DNA of 64,000 nucleotides from positions 186,001-250,000 of the forward strand of contig NZ_JMQN01000057.1 of the NCBI RefSeq assembly GCF_000705555.1, in the 5' to 3' direction. Position 1 is the stretch's first letter, and each line of letters begins with the position of its first letter. Source of the stretch: Marinobacterium lacunae. Lineage in GTDB: Bacteria; Pseudomonadota; Gammaproteobacteria; Pseudomonadales; Balneatricaceae. The notes beneath the pieces are model-generated. The model made no database searches. It was not told the origin of the DNA and saw only the letters and a list, made by a program, of their open reading frames with translations. The position numbers and the translations under genes were made by a program. Of this stretch, positions 1 to 9,190 are shown in pieces.

Positions 1-184
1 GACGACCGCCACAGGCCATCAACAGAGGCACAGTGTGGCGCACGTGGTGATACGCCTGGGTCAGAAACGCGATGTAGGTTTCCAGCGACACCTCGCCCCT
101 GGCGCAGGCTGCAATCGCCGGTGCCTGAAGCAGACGCTCACGCAGGGGTTGTGTCTCCTGCTGAAGGCGTTGAAAAAAGCTCAT
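1..184 (-). CDS. Heme-oxygenase-like / TenA-like iron-dependent enzyme, N-terminal part
   Basis: The first 61 codons of a minus-strand gene are present; the rest lies beyond the window. The start is an ATG preceded by AAGGAG at good spacing, 10 bp after the acyl ligase stop, so it is the third gene of the operon. The peptide begins MSFFQRLQQETQPLRERLLQ and continues as amphipathic helices with a TYIAFLTQAYHHVRHT stretch, which fits the first helices of the heme-oxygenase-like or TenA-like fold (iron-containing redox enzymes). Similar proteins sit next to thermostable hemolysin genes in vibrios (from memory). Metal ligands of the family lie further on and cannot be checked. Confidence 0.6.
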   Translation of the reverse strand, partial: MSFFQRLQQETQPLRERLLQAPAIAACARGEVSLETYIAFLTQAYHHVRHTVPLLMACGGR

Positions 185-194
185 ATGGGTCTCC

Positions 195-1658
195 TTAAAC
201 GTAGAGCGCCTCAATGGCGTCACGGTAACGGGTTTGAATACGATCGCGCTGCAACCGGCCATTGGCGGTCAGGCAACCGTTCTCATAACTGAAGGGGGCT
301 TCCACCAGCATCCAGCGCTTCACGCGCGCATAGTCGGGCAGTCGTGCGTTGAGCTGATCGATGCCCGAATGGATCGAGTCGGGGGCACGGCTGACAATCA
401 ACGCCACGTTGTAGGGACGTGCATCACCAATCAGCGCGATCTGGTCAATCCCTTCGATGGAGATCGCTTCCGACTCCACCCACTCGGGCGATAGATTGCG
501 GCCGAAACTGTTGATGAAGATGTTCTTTCGGCGCCCGCTTATATACAGATAGCCGTCGTTATCGAGGTAACCGATATCGCCCGTGGCCAGCCACTCCCCG
601 GCGCGTCGCCGTGGCTCACCGAGATAACCGAGCATAAGAGTGTCACCGCGCAGATAGAGCTCTCCGTCCACATCAAAGCGCAGCTCAAGATGTTCAAACG
701 GACGCCCCACACTGCCAACCCGGCTCTGCGCCGGTACGTTGACCGCGACCACCGAGGCGTTCTCGGTAAGTCCATAGCCCTCATAGACAGGCAGCCCAAG
801 GGCATGCGCCTGCTCTATCTGCTGCGACGCCACCTTACCGCCGCCCACCGCGATGAACTTGATCCGATCAGCCGTCACACCGCCCGAGGCGGTTAATGCC
901 AGCAGCGCCTGCAACAACTGGGGGATAAGAATCAGGCTCTCCGGGTCTGCCTCGGTTATCGCAGCGGCCCAGCGCAACGGATTGAATCCGCTTGAGCCTT
1001 CGAAACCAAGACGCGACATGCGGCGCAACACGACCTCTGCACCGCTGAGCAGTGGCACATCGACACCGGCGATATTTTCCAACAGCGTTGCCAATGGCAA
1101 GGTTGCCAGATGGCGCTCGATGCCCAGCGGCGAGAGGCGCATCTTGAGTGATTCGGCGATGCGCTCGATATTGGTCATTGACAGACACACGCCCTTGGGT
1201 CGCCCGGTGGAGCCCGAAGTAAACGAGATGCGGGCAACATCGCTCACATCAGTGGAGTTAGCCGTGTTCGCCTGCAGATGCACAACACGCAGAGCGCTCA
1301 GGAATTCCGGTACATCTATCGCGTACTCGCCGGGCCAAACGATCGCCTCCTCCGTCACCAGCAAGTCGGCACCGGATTGCTCAATCAGATGGCTGATCTG
1401 CTCGGGTGAGAAAAATAACGGCACCGGCACCATGCAGATACCAGCATGGCGCGCTGCAAGATCAAGCAGCACCCATTCGACCCGGTTATCCAGCATCACA
1501 GCCAGTACGCGGCTGCCAGACTCGGACAACCAGGCAGACAGCGTCGTTACCCGGTGCCATAGGGCCTCTGCGTTAAGAGATTGAGTCTCATCGCTTAACA
1601 ACCGTATTGCGGGGTGAGTGTTGGATAACGTTTCCAGATGGGCAAGCAGTTCAGCCAT
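195..1658 (-). CDS. AMP-forming acyl-CoA/acyl-acid ligase
   Basis: A 487-residue ANL-superfamily adenylating enzyme, expected to activate a carboxylic or fatty acid as acyl-AMP and pass it to a thiol or other acceptor. The P-loop signature FTSGSTGRPKG, the YGLTENASVV motif and the TGDIGYLDNDGYLYISGRRKN hinge region are all present. The C-terminal subdomain is short but complete-looking. I chose the ATG whose first codons overlap the upstream stop (ATGGCTGA), giving MAELLAHLE; a longer start is possible but would run deep into the upstream gene. The overlap implies translational coupling with the hemolysin-family gene, which may use the activated acyl group. The substrate is unknown. Confidence 0.88.
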   Translation of the reverse strand: MAELLAHLETLSNTHPAIRLLSDETQSLNAEALWHRVTTLSAWLSESGSRVLAVMLDNRVEWVLLDLAARHAGICMVPVPLFFSPEQISHLIEQSGADLLVTEEAIVWPGEYAIDVPEFLSALRVVHLQANTANSTDVSDVARISFTSGSTGRPKGVCLSMTNIERIAESLKMRLSPLGIERHLATLPLATLLENIAGVDVPLLSGAEVVLRRMSRLGFEGSSGFNPLRWAAAITEADPESLILIPQLLQALLALTASGGVTADRIKFIAVGGGKVASQQIEQAHALGLPVYEGYGLTENASVVAVNVPAQSRVGSVGRPFEHLELRFDVDGELYLRGDTLMLGYLGEPRRRAGEWLATGDIGYLDNDGYLYISGRRKNIFINSFGRNLSPEWVESEAISIEGIDQIALIGDARPYNVALIVSRAPDSIHSGIDQLNARLPDYARVKRWMLVEAPFSYENGCLTANGRLQRDRIQTRYRDAIEALYV

Positions 1659-2319
1659 TGATCGCCCCCAAATCTGTCGTGTTCTGACGCAGAAGCCTTG
1701 AGTGACGTACCCGGCGGGCAAAGGGATCGATTCGGCTCAGACCGGGTAATGCCTGCGCGATAGAACCTGCGAGCACCTGGGGCGCGCACTGGTAATAGCG
1801 TCCCCAGCGGGCAGGATCGGGCACTCGCGTCGGATCGGCCGATGCAAGCGGAATCAACTCCACCCCCAATCGGCGGAAGCTGTTTTTGAGCACCGGCGTC
1901 GCAGTAAAAACAACCCATTCGTAGCCTAGCCGGTAAAGCAGTTGGGCCAGCATCGGAATGAGTAAACGTGTCTCGCCGATACTGCCAGCGGCGAAGTTAC
2001 CGAGTTCAATAATGGTTGAGCGCGCAACCGGTCGGTTACAGGCGTGAGTCAACAAAGCCTCTATTGGACTGTCTAGATAGTGCTCCAGAAACATAGTCCC
2101 GCTGTTGCCCGGGGAAAGGCCAACGGCGGTGTTTGAGCCCTCAAGCCATAACAGCAGGGGCATGAAGTGATCCAGCTCCGCGCCATAAGCCTGTCGGTAT
2201 ACCCGACGCACAATCGCTTTAACCGGCTCGGCGTTTTCACAATCTGACGCAAGAAGCCTGAACCCGGCATCATGCTGCTGCGGCTGTGTAGACTTGATAT
2301 TACGCTGCATAAAACTCAT
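1651..2319 (-). CDS. Thermostable hemolysin family protein (T_hemolysin)
   Basis: A 222-residue protein with the family hallmarks: LEHYLD near residue 78, IIELGNFA near 104, WVVFTATPVLKNSFRRLGV near 135 and a WGRYYQCAPQVLAGSI tail. Vibrio members (delta-VPH type) were named for a hemolytic phenotype, but no signal peptide or pore-forming region is visible here. The order of motifs resembles GNAT-like N-acyl amino acid and acyl-homoserine-lactone synthases (inference), which would suit its coupling with the downstream adenylating ligase. It is the first gene of the operon and overlaps the ligase by 8 bp. A second in-frame ATG lies three codons into the gene. Confidence 0.85.
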   Translation of the reverse strand: MSFMQRNIKSTQPQQHDAGFRLLASDCENAEPVKAIVRRVYRQAYGAELDHFMPLLLWLEGSNTAVGLSPGNSGTMFLEHYLDSPIEALLTHACNRPVARSTIIELGNFAAGSIGETRLLIPMLAQLLYRLGYEWVVFTATPVLKNSFRRLGVELIPLASADPTRVPDPARWGRYYQCAPQVLAGSIAQALPGLSRIDPFARRVRHSRLLRQNTTDLGAING

Positions 2320-2434
2320 CTCATGTGTTGATGCTTGCAGCTGATTCTGTAGCGGGATACTTAAGTGGATCTTAAGAGGTGGGGCGAACGTTGATGTCGG
2401 TCAAATCATCCACAACTGTCACAATTGTCACTTA

Positions 2435-2456
2435 TTAGTATTTAGTCATATACTAA
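2435..2456. promoter_or_regulatory. Inverted repeat upstream of the cytochrome gene
   Basis: TTAGTAT and ATACTAA form perfect 7-bp arms around an 8-bp AT-rich spacer, in the 169-bp gap between the divergent hemolysin-family and cytochrome genes. Just before it, TGTCACAATTGTCAC is a short repeated block. The position suits an operator, but no regulator can be assigned. Confidence 0.35.
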
Positions 2457-2488
2457 GTCGAAAATAATGAGCCACCCGAGGTCAGCAG

Positions 2489-2812
2489 ATGAACCACTCT
2501 CGTTTGCTTGCGTTATCTCTTGCCGTGCTTCTAGTGGCCGGATGCGAATCCAAACCAGAGCCCAATGCCACTGATGGCGAGACATTGTTTAACTATTACT
2601 GCGCGGGCTGTCACAAGGAGAGTGGGAAAGGATCGTTTCTGGAGGGAATTCCGGCGAACCGCGCAACCACGATGAGCGAGTCAGAGGTTACGCGGCTCAT
2701 CATGCATGGCAAATCAAACATGCAGGACATGCCAAGCTTCAGCCACTTGAGCGAGCAGCAGGCGCGCAATATCGCGCAACACCTGCTAAGACGCCTGGCC
2801 AAGCAGCAATAA
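2489..2812 (+). CDS. Small c-type cytochrome lipoprotein
   Basis: A 107-residue monohaem cytochrome c. Residues 1-19 are a lipoprotein signal ending in the lipobox LLVAGC, so the mature protein should be anchored to an envelope membrane by Cys19. The haem motif CAGCH is at 38-42 and a likely axial Met is in DMPSF near residue 81. It is a periplasmic electron carrier of the short cytochrome c class. The ATG follows GAGGTCAGCAG. The gene stands alone, convergent with the TauE-type permease 7 bp downstream; its redox partner is not evident here. Confidence 0.85.
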   Translation: MNHSRLLALSLAVLLVAGCESKPEPNATDGETLFNYYCAGCHKESGKGSFLEGIPANRATTMSESEVTRLIMHGKSNMQDMPSFSHLSEQQARNIAQHLLRRLAKQQ

Positions 2813-2819
2813 TGAAGAA

Positions 2820-3602
2820 TCAGGCTGATATCAGTGTCGACAGCTGGCGGACAATCCCCAGCACACTGACCACAATCAGCACAGCACCCAACACCTGAAA
2901 GAACAGCGGCGTTTCTTTACTCACCACGTAACGGTGGAAACGCTCGCCTATCAGATGCCCGACAAACGCACAGGGCAATAACCAAAGCTGATGAATCAGC
3001 TGCAGGTCGACACCGGCGATCAGGAATGAGGTCATCTTGATCGCCACCAGTATGAACCAGAGCACAAACAGCGTATCGCGCAACTGATGTTTGGCAACGT
3101 GATTGGCATAGACCGCAACGATCAGCGGTGCGCCGATTAACGAGGTGCCACTGACATACCCGCCAAGCGCCAGAAACATATTGTCGACCCACGGCTTGTT
3201 GCTGCGAAACGGCTTGTTGAGCACATAGCCGATGGCATAGGCGATCACGATGACAAAGATAATGCTACTCATGATCTCGCCCGGCAGGGTCAACAAGCCC
3301 AGTACCCCCACAATCTTCGGCACGATCATGATCTTCATCGACTGCCACAGGTAGCGCCAATCGATATTGCTCTCGCCGGGCGTGTCACGATGTGCCCGAT
3401 GCCCCTTCCAGGCTATCCAGCTGGAAAAGATAAGCAGATGGATCGAGATAACCGGCAGAAAGACCAGCGGCTCATTCAGAACCAGCAGAAGAAACGGCAG
3501 CGACAGGACCGCACCACCAAAGCCCAGACCCGAGCGTACGAAACCGCTCCAGACAAAGGCCAGGCCAATGAGCGCATATTGCCACCACAAAAGATCCGCC
3601 AT
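2820..3602 (-). CDS. TauE/SafE family sulfite/anion permease
   Basis: A 260-residue inner-membrane protein with about eight hydrophobic segments. The start WSGFVRSGLGFGGAVLSLPFLL is the characteristic first TauE/SafE repeat (G-x-G-GG), and a second repeat is visible around VSGTSLIGAPLIVAVYANH. Members export sulfite, sulfoacetate or other organosulfur anions, but the family is broad and the substrate cannot be told. RBS GGGAGGG precedes the ATG. No sulfur-metabolism gene is adjacent. Confidence 0.82.
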   Translation of the reverse strand: MADLLWWQYALIGLAFVWSGFVRSGLGFGGAVLSLPFLLLVLNEPLVFLPVISIHLLIFSSWIAWKGHRAHRDTPGESNIDWRYLWQSMKIMIVPKIVGVLGLLTLPGEIMSSIIFVIVIAYAIGYVLNKPFRSNKPWVDNMFLALGGYVSGTSLIGAPLIVAVYANHVAKHQLRDTLFVLWFILVAIKMTSFLIAGVDLQLIHQLWLLPCAFVGHLIGERFHRYVVSKETPLFFQVLGAVLIVVSVLGIVRQLSTLISA

Positions 3603-3720
3603 TTTTCCCTCCCGCCGGACACAAAGGTACGCAGCTTAGCAGGTCTGGAAGGCGGTCAGAATGCGGCGGACACGAAACAATCCCGCCGCGTGTTGCAACG
3701 ATATAACACCGCGACCTCAA

Positions 3721-4365
3721 TCAACCCAGAGGCAGCAGCACCTTCTGTCCGGACGCGCGTGCTTTCATCCGCTGCACATAGACGTTCAGGGCGCCCTGCT
3801 CAGGCATTAGATCCGACGCCATGGGCAAGCCACTGACATAGTTGAGCATCGGCGTTAGCAGCGCATCGGCCATGGTGTAGCGGTTACCGACGATGAAGTC
3901 ACGATCGGCCAGCAGTCGCTCAACCCGCGCCAACGCCTTCTGCGCCTGCGGCAATGCCCGTTCAACAGCATCCATGCGTATGCTGCCGTCTTCACCTTTG
4001 GGGAAGGCAAACTCCAGCAGCAGATCACGCACCAGCGCCTTGTCGATATAGAGCGAAATCTCGGCGGAGGCCATCTCCACCTGCGTGCGCTCCCACAAGT
4101 GTTCCGGCTGCAACGCGGGCCCATCGAAGACAGCATCGATATAACGGCAGATCACCGCTGTTTCAAAGATAACCCGGTCGCCGTGGATCAATACCGGCAC
4201 CTTGCCGTAGGGGTGGAGTTTGAAATGCTCCTCACTCTTGAACCCTATGCTCTGCCCGTCGAGCTCAAGACCTACACTGTAATCAACCCCCTTCTCCTCA
4301 CAGCACAGCATCACACTGCGTACGAAGTTACTGAAGGTGGGCCCCAGAATATGTAGCTTTGCCAT
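3721..4365 (-). CDS. Glutathione S-transferase family protein
   Basis: A 214-residue cytosolic protein with a thioredoxin-like N-terminal domain (PTFSNFVRSVMLCCEEKGVDYSV, then KVPVLIHGDRVIFETAVICRYID, the glutathione-binding PVL and E-T/S motif) and an all-helical C-terminal domain containing FIVGNRYTMADALLTPML. It is a generic GST, with conjugation or detoxification as the likely role. It is divergent from the TetR gene and shares a 101-bp promoter region holding a perfect palindrome, so it is the probable regulated target of that repressor. RBS GGGAG is 7 bp from the ATG. Confidence 0.88.
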   Translation of the reverse strand: MAKLHILGPTFSNFVRSVMLCCEEKGVDYSVGLELDGQSIGFKSEEHFKLHPYGKVPVLIHGDRVIFETAVICRYIDAVFDGPALQPEHLWERTQVEMASAEISLYIDKALVRDLLLEFAFPKGEDGSIRMDAVERALPQAQKALARVERLLADRDFIVGNRYTMADALLTPMLNYVSGLPMASDLMPEQGALNVYVQRMKARASGQKVLLPLG

Positions 4366-4415
4366 CGTGCACTCCCTTTCCGGTTCATGTTGTATCCACT
4401 ATCATCATGAGCACC

Positions 4416-4439
4416 AAAATATGTTCAAGAACATATTTT
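4416..4439. promoter_or_regulatory. Perfect palindrome, probable TetR operator
   Basis: Two perfect 11-bp arms, AAAATATGTTC and GAACATATTTT, are separated by AA. The site is between the divergent GST and TetR genes, 27 bp before the TetR ATG, where a dimeric repressor could control both promoters. Its size and symmetry are typical of TetR operators. Confidence 0.75.
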
Positions 4440-4466
4440 AGACTCAACCGATCAGGAGCGTTTCCC

Positions 4467-5087
4467 ATGAGCTGGAACCCCGAACACAAGGCCCGTAGCC
4501 GCCAGCGCATATTGACGACAGCCGCCCGTCTGTTTGCACAACAGGGGTTTGATCAGGTGAGCATCGATCAGGTCATGAGAGAGGCGGGCATGACCCGCGG
4601 CGCTTTTTACGCCCACTTTTCCTCGAAAAGCGAACTGTATGGCGAAGCAATACTGGCCACTGCACATGCCGCGCGTGACAAACATGTACAAGGCACCTCA
4701 GCGACGCAACAACAACTAGAGCGCATCATCGGTGTATACCTCAGCGAAGAACACCTCAGCGGCGAGACCCTGCACTGTCCGCTGGCATTTCTGGTGAGTG
4801 ACATCGCCCAGCGCGATGATCAGGTCAGGGATATCTGGACACGGGTGTTCCGCGGGCTGGTCGATATTGTTGGCGGAAACGGCGAGGATTACAGCCACGC
4901 ACTCGAACGCGTGGTGTTAATGGTAGGCGGCGTCGCCATCGCCCGGGCACTCAACGACGACGACCTGTCAAAGCAGTTGCTGGATACCTGCCGCGTGGCG
5001 GTGCTGTCCGAGCGGCAGGCCACGTCAGGCGACAATCACACAGACCGCGCCGACCACGATGAAGGCAAGCCCCAGAAAATCGCGTAA
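4467..5087 (+). CDS. TetR/AcrR family transcriptional regulator
   Basis: A 206-residue regulator. The N-terminal HTH is clear: RQRILTTAARLFAQQGFDQVSIDQVMREAGMTRGAFYAHFSSKSELYGEAI. The C-terminal domain holds GETLHCPLAFLVSDIAQRDDQVR, resembling regulators of GST/oxidoreductase genes. The ATG with upstream AGGAG was preferred over a longer in-frame extension that would cross the palindromic operator. The 3' end overlaps the EamA gene tail-to-tail by 63 bp, so the two stop regions are mutually coding. It probably represses the divergent GST gene and itself. Confidence 0.88.
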   Translation: MSWNPEHKARSRQRILTTAARLFAQQGFDQVSIDQVMREAGMTRGAFYAHFSSKSELYGEAILATAHAARDKHVQGTSATQQQLERIIGVYLSEEHLSGETLHCPLAFLVSDIAQRDDQVRDIWTRVFRGLVDIVGGNGEDYSHALERVVLMVGGVAIARALNDDDLSKQLLDTCRVAVLSERQATSGDNHTDRADHDEGKPQKIA

Positions 5088-5903
5088 GCCGAGTCGCTCC
5101 TTGAACCAGCGCGCCGATATGGCCAGTGTAAAGAGCACCTCGACCTGCCCCAGCGTTTTAACCATCGCCACGGTTTCAAGACTCATGGCGGTAAACCACC
5201 CCACCGAGCCCAGAAAGCTAAACAGGCTCGTCAGCATTACCAGTCTCGGGCGCGACCAAAGTGCCCTGAGCGTGGCCGGATCACGCACCAGCAACCAAAC
5301 GAGCATGATCAGCGTCTGAGTCGAGATTACCCAGAGCAACACCCAAGCGGCACTATGAGGAAAGGTCAGATCCAGCATCAATGCCGCCTCGCGCACCCAC
5401 AACGTGGTGAGCGCGAAACATAGTCCACTACCAAGGCCCGTTACCACGGTTTTCAGGGGCAGCTCTCGAACGGGGCCGGTATTACTCATCAACCAGACGG
5501 CTACAGCACCGATGATGACTCCCGCCCAGGCCAGCGCCGTCAGCGGCGCGCTGAAAAACACAGCGCCCAGCGCCGCCGCGATCACCGCCTCGCTTTTAGC
5601 AAGACCAACGCCAATGGCGTAGTTCCTGAGCCGGAACAGCATCACCATCAGTGCAGTGGCGAAAATCTGTGACACAGACGCGGCCAGAATAGTCAGCACA
5701 AACGGCGCATCGAAATGCGGCATCGCCACCGGTTTGAAGTGGTAAAGCAGCACCAGATAGAGCACCGCCAATGGGCTGGCCCAAAGAAAGCGCGCCAGCG
5801 TAACACCCGCCGTGTTGACCTCTTTACTTAACCGGTTTTGAAACGCGTTACGCCATGACTGCATGAATGCAGCCATCAACGTGAAGGGGATCCAAAGGCC
5901 CAT
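5025..5903 (-). CDS. EamA/DMT family transporter
   Basis: A 292-residue inner-membrane protein with about ten hydrophobic segments in two EamA repeats; the second repeat ends with VAMVKTLGQVEVLFTLAISARWFKERLGLRDFLGLAFIVVGA, the usual DMT signature. Members export metabolites or amino acids; no substrate can be assigned. I start at the ATG one codon after a TTG. The 3' end overlaps the TetR gene on the opposite strand. Confidence 0.85.
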   Translation of the reverse strand: MGLWIPFTLMAAFMQSWRNAFQNRLSKEVNTAGVTLARFLWASPLAVLYLVLLYHFKPVAMPHFDAPFVLTILAASVSQIFATALMVMLFRLRNYAIGVGLAKSEAVIAAALGAVFFSAPLTALAWAGVIIGAVAVWLMSNTGPVRELPLKTVVTGLGSGLCFALTTLWVREAALMLDLTFPHSAAWVLLWVISTQTLIMLVWLLVRDPATLRALWSRPRLVMLTSLFSFLGSVGWFTAMSLETVAMVKTLGQVEVLFTLAISARWFKERLGLRDFLGLAFIVVGAVCVIVA

Positions 5904-6011
5904 CAACTCTCATCCGTATGTCAGGGGGGAGCGACATTGTAAGCGCGGGCCTTACACAACCCAAATTATCGAATATGGACGATCGATAAGATCTGATTAT
6001 GGATCTGTCTA

Positions 6012-6899
6012 CTACGGATTCTGAACCAGCTCCGCCTTCAGCCACTCAATCAGCTTACCGATCACCGGACGGTTCTCCCCAGGCGATATCCAAAGCCCGA
6101 GTCTTGCAGGCGTTTCGATAAACCCCCAGGGTGCAACAAGCCTCCCGGCGCGCAGATCCTCTTCAACCAAATACGCTGGCGCTATAGCAACGCCCAGCCC
6201 CACCAGCGCCGCCTCCAGCATATAGTTCAGATGCTCAAACACCTGATCATGGCGAATACCGGTTGTAGCCAACCCCTTGGCTCCAAACCACAACGGCCAG
6301 GCCTGCAAGCGTGACTCGGTATGCAGCAACGGCAGCGAGTGCACCCTGTCGGGTGAAGGGGCGATCTCCGAACCAAGCAACCCCGGCTTCATTACAGGCC
6401 CCATAAGTTCCGGTGCCAGATCGATCACCTGCGCGTCATTCGGCCAGGGCGGTTCGGCAAAGCGCAGCGCGGCGTCGACACCGCTGGCCAACGGCCACTG
6501 CACCTCTTCGCTTGCGGTGAGGTGAAGCTTGAGACCCGGACACTGGGTTTGCAGCTTGTCGAGCCGCGGTATAAACCAGCGCGCCAGAAAACTGCCCGAG
6601 CAACTGAGCAGAATCGGCGCATCGGATGCACGCCGCTTGAGCTGTACGCAGGCCTGCTCAAGCTGATCGAATGCCTGTGAGGTAGAGGCACGAAGCATCT
6701 CGCCCTCTGGCGTCAGCAGAAGACCGCGCCCCTCACGCCTGAACAGACTGACGCTCAGCTGCTCCTCAAGCTGTCTAATCTGGCGACTTACCGCACCGTG
6801 CGTGACATGTAGCACTTCAGCGGCACGCGTCATGCTCAGCGTCCGGGCTGTTTCATTAAAGGCTCTGAGGGCATTCAATGAGGGGAGCGAATCACTCAA
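6012..6899 (-). CDS. trpI: LysR family activator TrpI of tryptophan synthase genes
   Basis: A 295-residue LysR regulator. The N-terminus SLPSLNALRAFNETARTLSM and the HTH AAEVLHVTHGAVSRQIRQLEEQL match Pseudomonas TrpI closely, as do FLARWFIPRLDKLQTQCP, LRFAEPPWPNDAQVIDLAPE and APAYLVEEDLRAGRLVAPWGFIET (from memory of the family). It lies divergent from trpBA, the conserved TrpI arrangement; TrpI senses indole-3-glycerol phosphate and activates trpBA. I take a TTG start because it gives the length and N-terminus of known TrpI and leaves room for AGGA; a GTG three codons upstream abuts the Shine-Dalgarno. Confidence 0.9.
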   Translation of the reverse strand: MSDSLPSLNALRAFNETARTLSMTRAAEVLHVTHGAVSRQIRQLEEQLSVSLFRREGRGLLLTPEGEMLRASTSQAFDQLEQACVQLKRRASDAPILLSCSGSFLARWFIPRLDKLQTQCPGLKLHLTASEEVQWPLASGVDAALRFAEPPWPNDAQVIDLAPELMGPVMKPGLLGSEIAPSPDRVHSLPLLHTESRLQAWPLWFGAKGLATTGIRHDQVFEHLNYMLEAALVGLGVAIAPAYLVEEDLRAGRLVAPWGFIETPARLGLWISPGENRPVIGKLIEWLKAELVQNP

Positions 6900-6928
6900 G
6901 ACAATCACTTCCTGTTAGGTTTTCTCAC

Positions 6929-6968
6929 AGATTAGCGCAAAATAATCGATTTTCACACGCGCTAATCT
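6929..6968. promoter_or_regulatory. Inverted repeat, candidate TrpI binding region
   Basis: AGATTAGCGC and GCGCTAATCT are perfect 10-bp arms separated by 20 bp, placed between trpI and trpB. The spacing puts the half-sites about three helical turns apart, which fits tetrameric LysR proteins contacting two regions. The footprint is inferred, not known. Confidence 0.6.
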
Positions 6969-7013
6969 CGACTACTCTTCTCGCCATACCAATACCGCTA
7001 TGGAGCTATTCCC

Positions 7014-8234
<1,221 letters not shown>

Positions 8235-8257
8235 GCAAGAATTGAGGAATAGTAACG

Positions 8258-9079
8258 ATGAGTGCTAATCAGACCCGTATCGAGCGCCGCTTTGCCGACC
8301 TGAAAGCGGCCAACCGTGCCGGCCTCGTCACCTTTATCAGTGCCGGTGACCCGGATTACGAAAACAGCCTCAACACCCTTCTGGCCCTGCCGGAAGCCGG
8401 TGCGGATGTCATCGAACTGGGTATGCCGTTCACCGACCCGATGGCGGACGGCCCCTCAATCCAGAAATCGTCCCTGCGTGCGCTGACCGCCGGTCATAAC
8501 ATGCACAAGACGCTGGCAATGGTCCGCGCCCTGCGCGAGCGCGACAACGACACCCCCGTGGTACTGATGGGTTACTACAACCCGATCTACTGCATGGGCG
8601 TTGAAACGTTTCTTAAGCAGGCCTCTGAAGCCGGTGTCGATGGCCTGATCGTGGTTGACCTGCCGCCTGAGCATGATGACGAACTCTGCCTGCCGGCACG
8701 TGAGTACAACATCAACTTCATTCGTCTGGCGACACCGACCACCGACGCCAAGCGCCTGCCGCTGGTACTGCAGAACACCTCCGGTTTTCTGTATTACGTC
8801 TCCAGCACCGGTGTAACCGGCGCGGCTGCACCAACACCTGAAAAGGTGGAAGCGGAAGTCAACGCGATTCGCGGACACACCGACATCCCCATCGGGGTAG
8901 GCTTCGGTATCCGTACGCCTGAACAGGCCGAACGCATTGGCCAGTTCGCCGATGCCGTAGTGGTCGGCTCAGCCCTGACCGATTGCATCGAGAAAGCGGC
9001 AACACCGGCTGAAGGCACCCAAGCGGTTGCCGACCTCACCCGCTCGCTGGCCGAGGCAGTGCGAAAAGCCCGCCAGTAA
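8258..9079 (+). CDS. trpA: Tryptophan synthase alpha chain
   Basis: A 273-residue TIM-barrel lyase that cleaves indole-3-glycerol phosphate to indole and glyceraldehyde 3-phosphate. The catalytic pair is visible in [19 protein letters not shown] (Glu53 and Asp64 by analogy with Salmonella Glu49/Asp60). The phosphate-binding loops GVGFGI and VVGSAL are present. AGGAA precedes the ATG. It is the last gene of the trpBA unit and is followed by a strong hairpin terminator. Confidence 0.98.
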   Translation: MSANQTRIERRFADLKAANRAGLVTFISAGDPDYENSLNTLLALPEAGADVIELGMPFTDPMADGPSIQKSSLRALTAGHNMHKTLAMVRALRERDNDTPVVLMGYYNPIYCMGVETFLKQASEAGVDGLIVVDLPPEHDDELCLPAREYNINFIRLATPTTDAKRLPLVLQNTSGFLYYVSSTGVTGAAAPTPEKVEAEVNAIRGHTDIPIGVGFGIRTPEQAERIGQFADAVVVGSALTDCIEKAATPAEGTQAVADLTRSLAEAVRKARQ

Positions 9080-9094
9080 CAAGGTTGGAAAGAC

Positions 9095-9131
9095 GCACAA
9101 AAAAAGCAGCCATTGGCTGCTTTTTTTGTGC
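9095..9131. terminator. Bidirectional hairpin terminator after trpA
   Basis: Near-perfect palindrome: GCACAAAAAAAGCAGCC, loop AT, then the complementary arm ending in TTTTTTTGTGC. The GC-rich inner stem (GCAGCC/GGCTGC) is flanked by A7 and T7, so it can terminate transcription from either side: trpBA on plus and the small gene on minus. Confidence 0.9.
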
Positions 9132-9160
9132 GGGGAACGCGTATCTATTAGCAAAACGTG

Positions 9161-9190
9161 AACAGGCGCTCTGAATGAGCGCCTGTTTTT
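9161..9190 (+). terminator. Second hairpin with T-run, plus-strand terminator
   Basis: AACAGGCGCT and AGCGCCTGTT form a perfect 10-bp stem with a 7-nt loop, followed by TTT on the plus strand. It lies immediately after the stop of the minus-strand 30-codon gene, but in that direction it has only two Ts. It probably backs up the trpBA terminator or insulates the small gene. Confidence 0.7.

Noticed and set aside
9161-9190. Hairpin as the own terminator of the 30-codon minus-strand gene
   Set aside because: The T-run is on the plus strand; on the minus strand only TT follows, so the next hairpin (9095-9131) is the better terminator for that gene.
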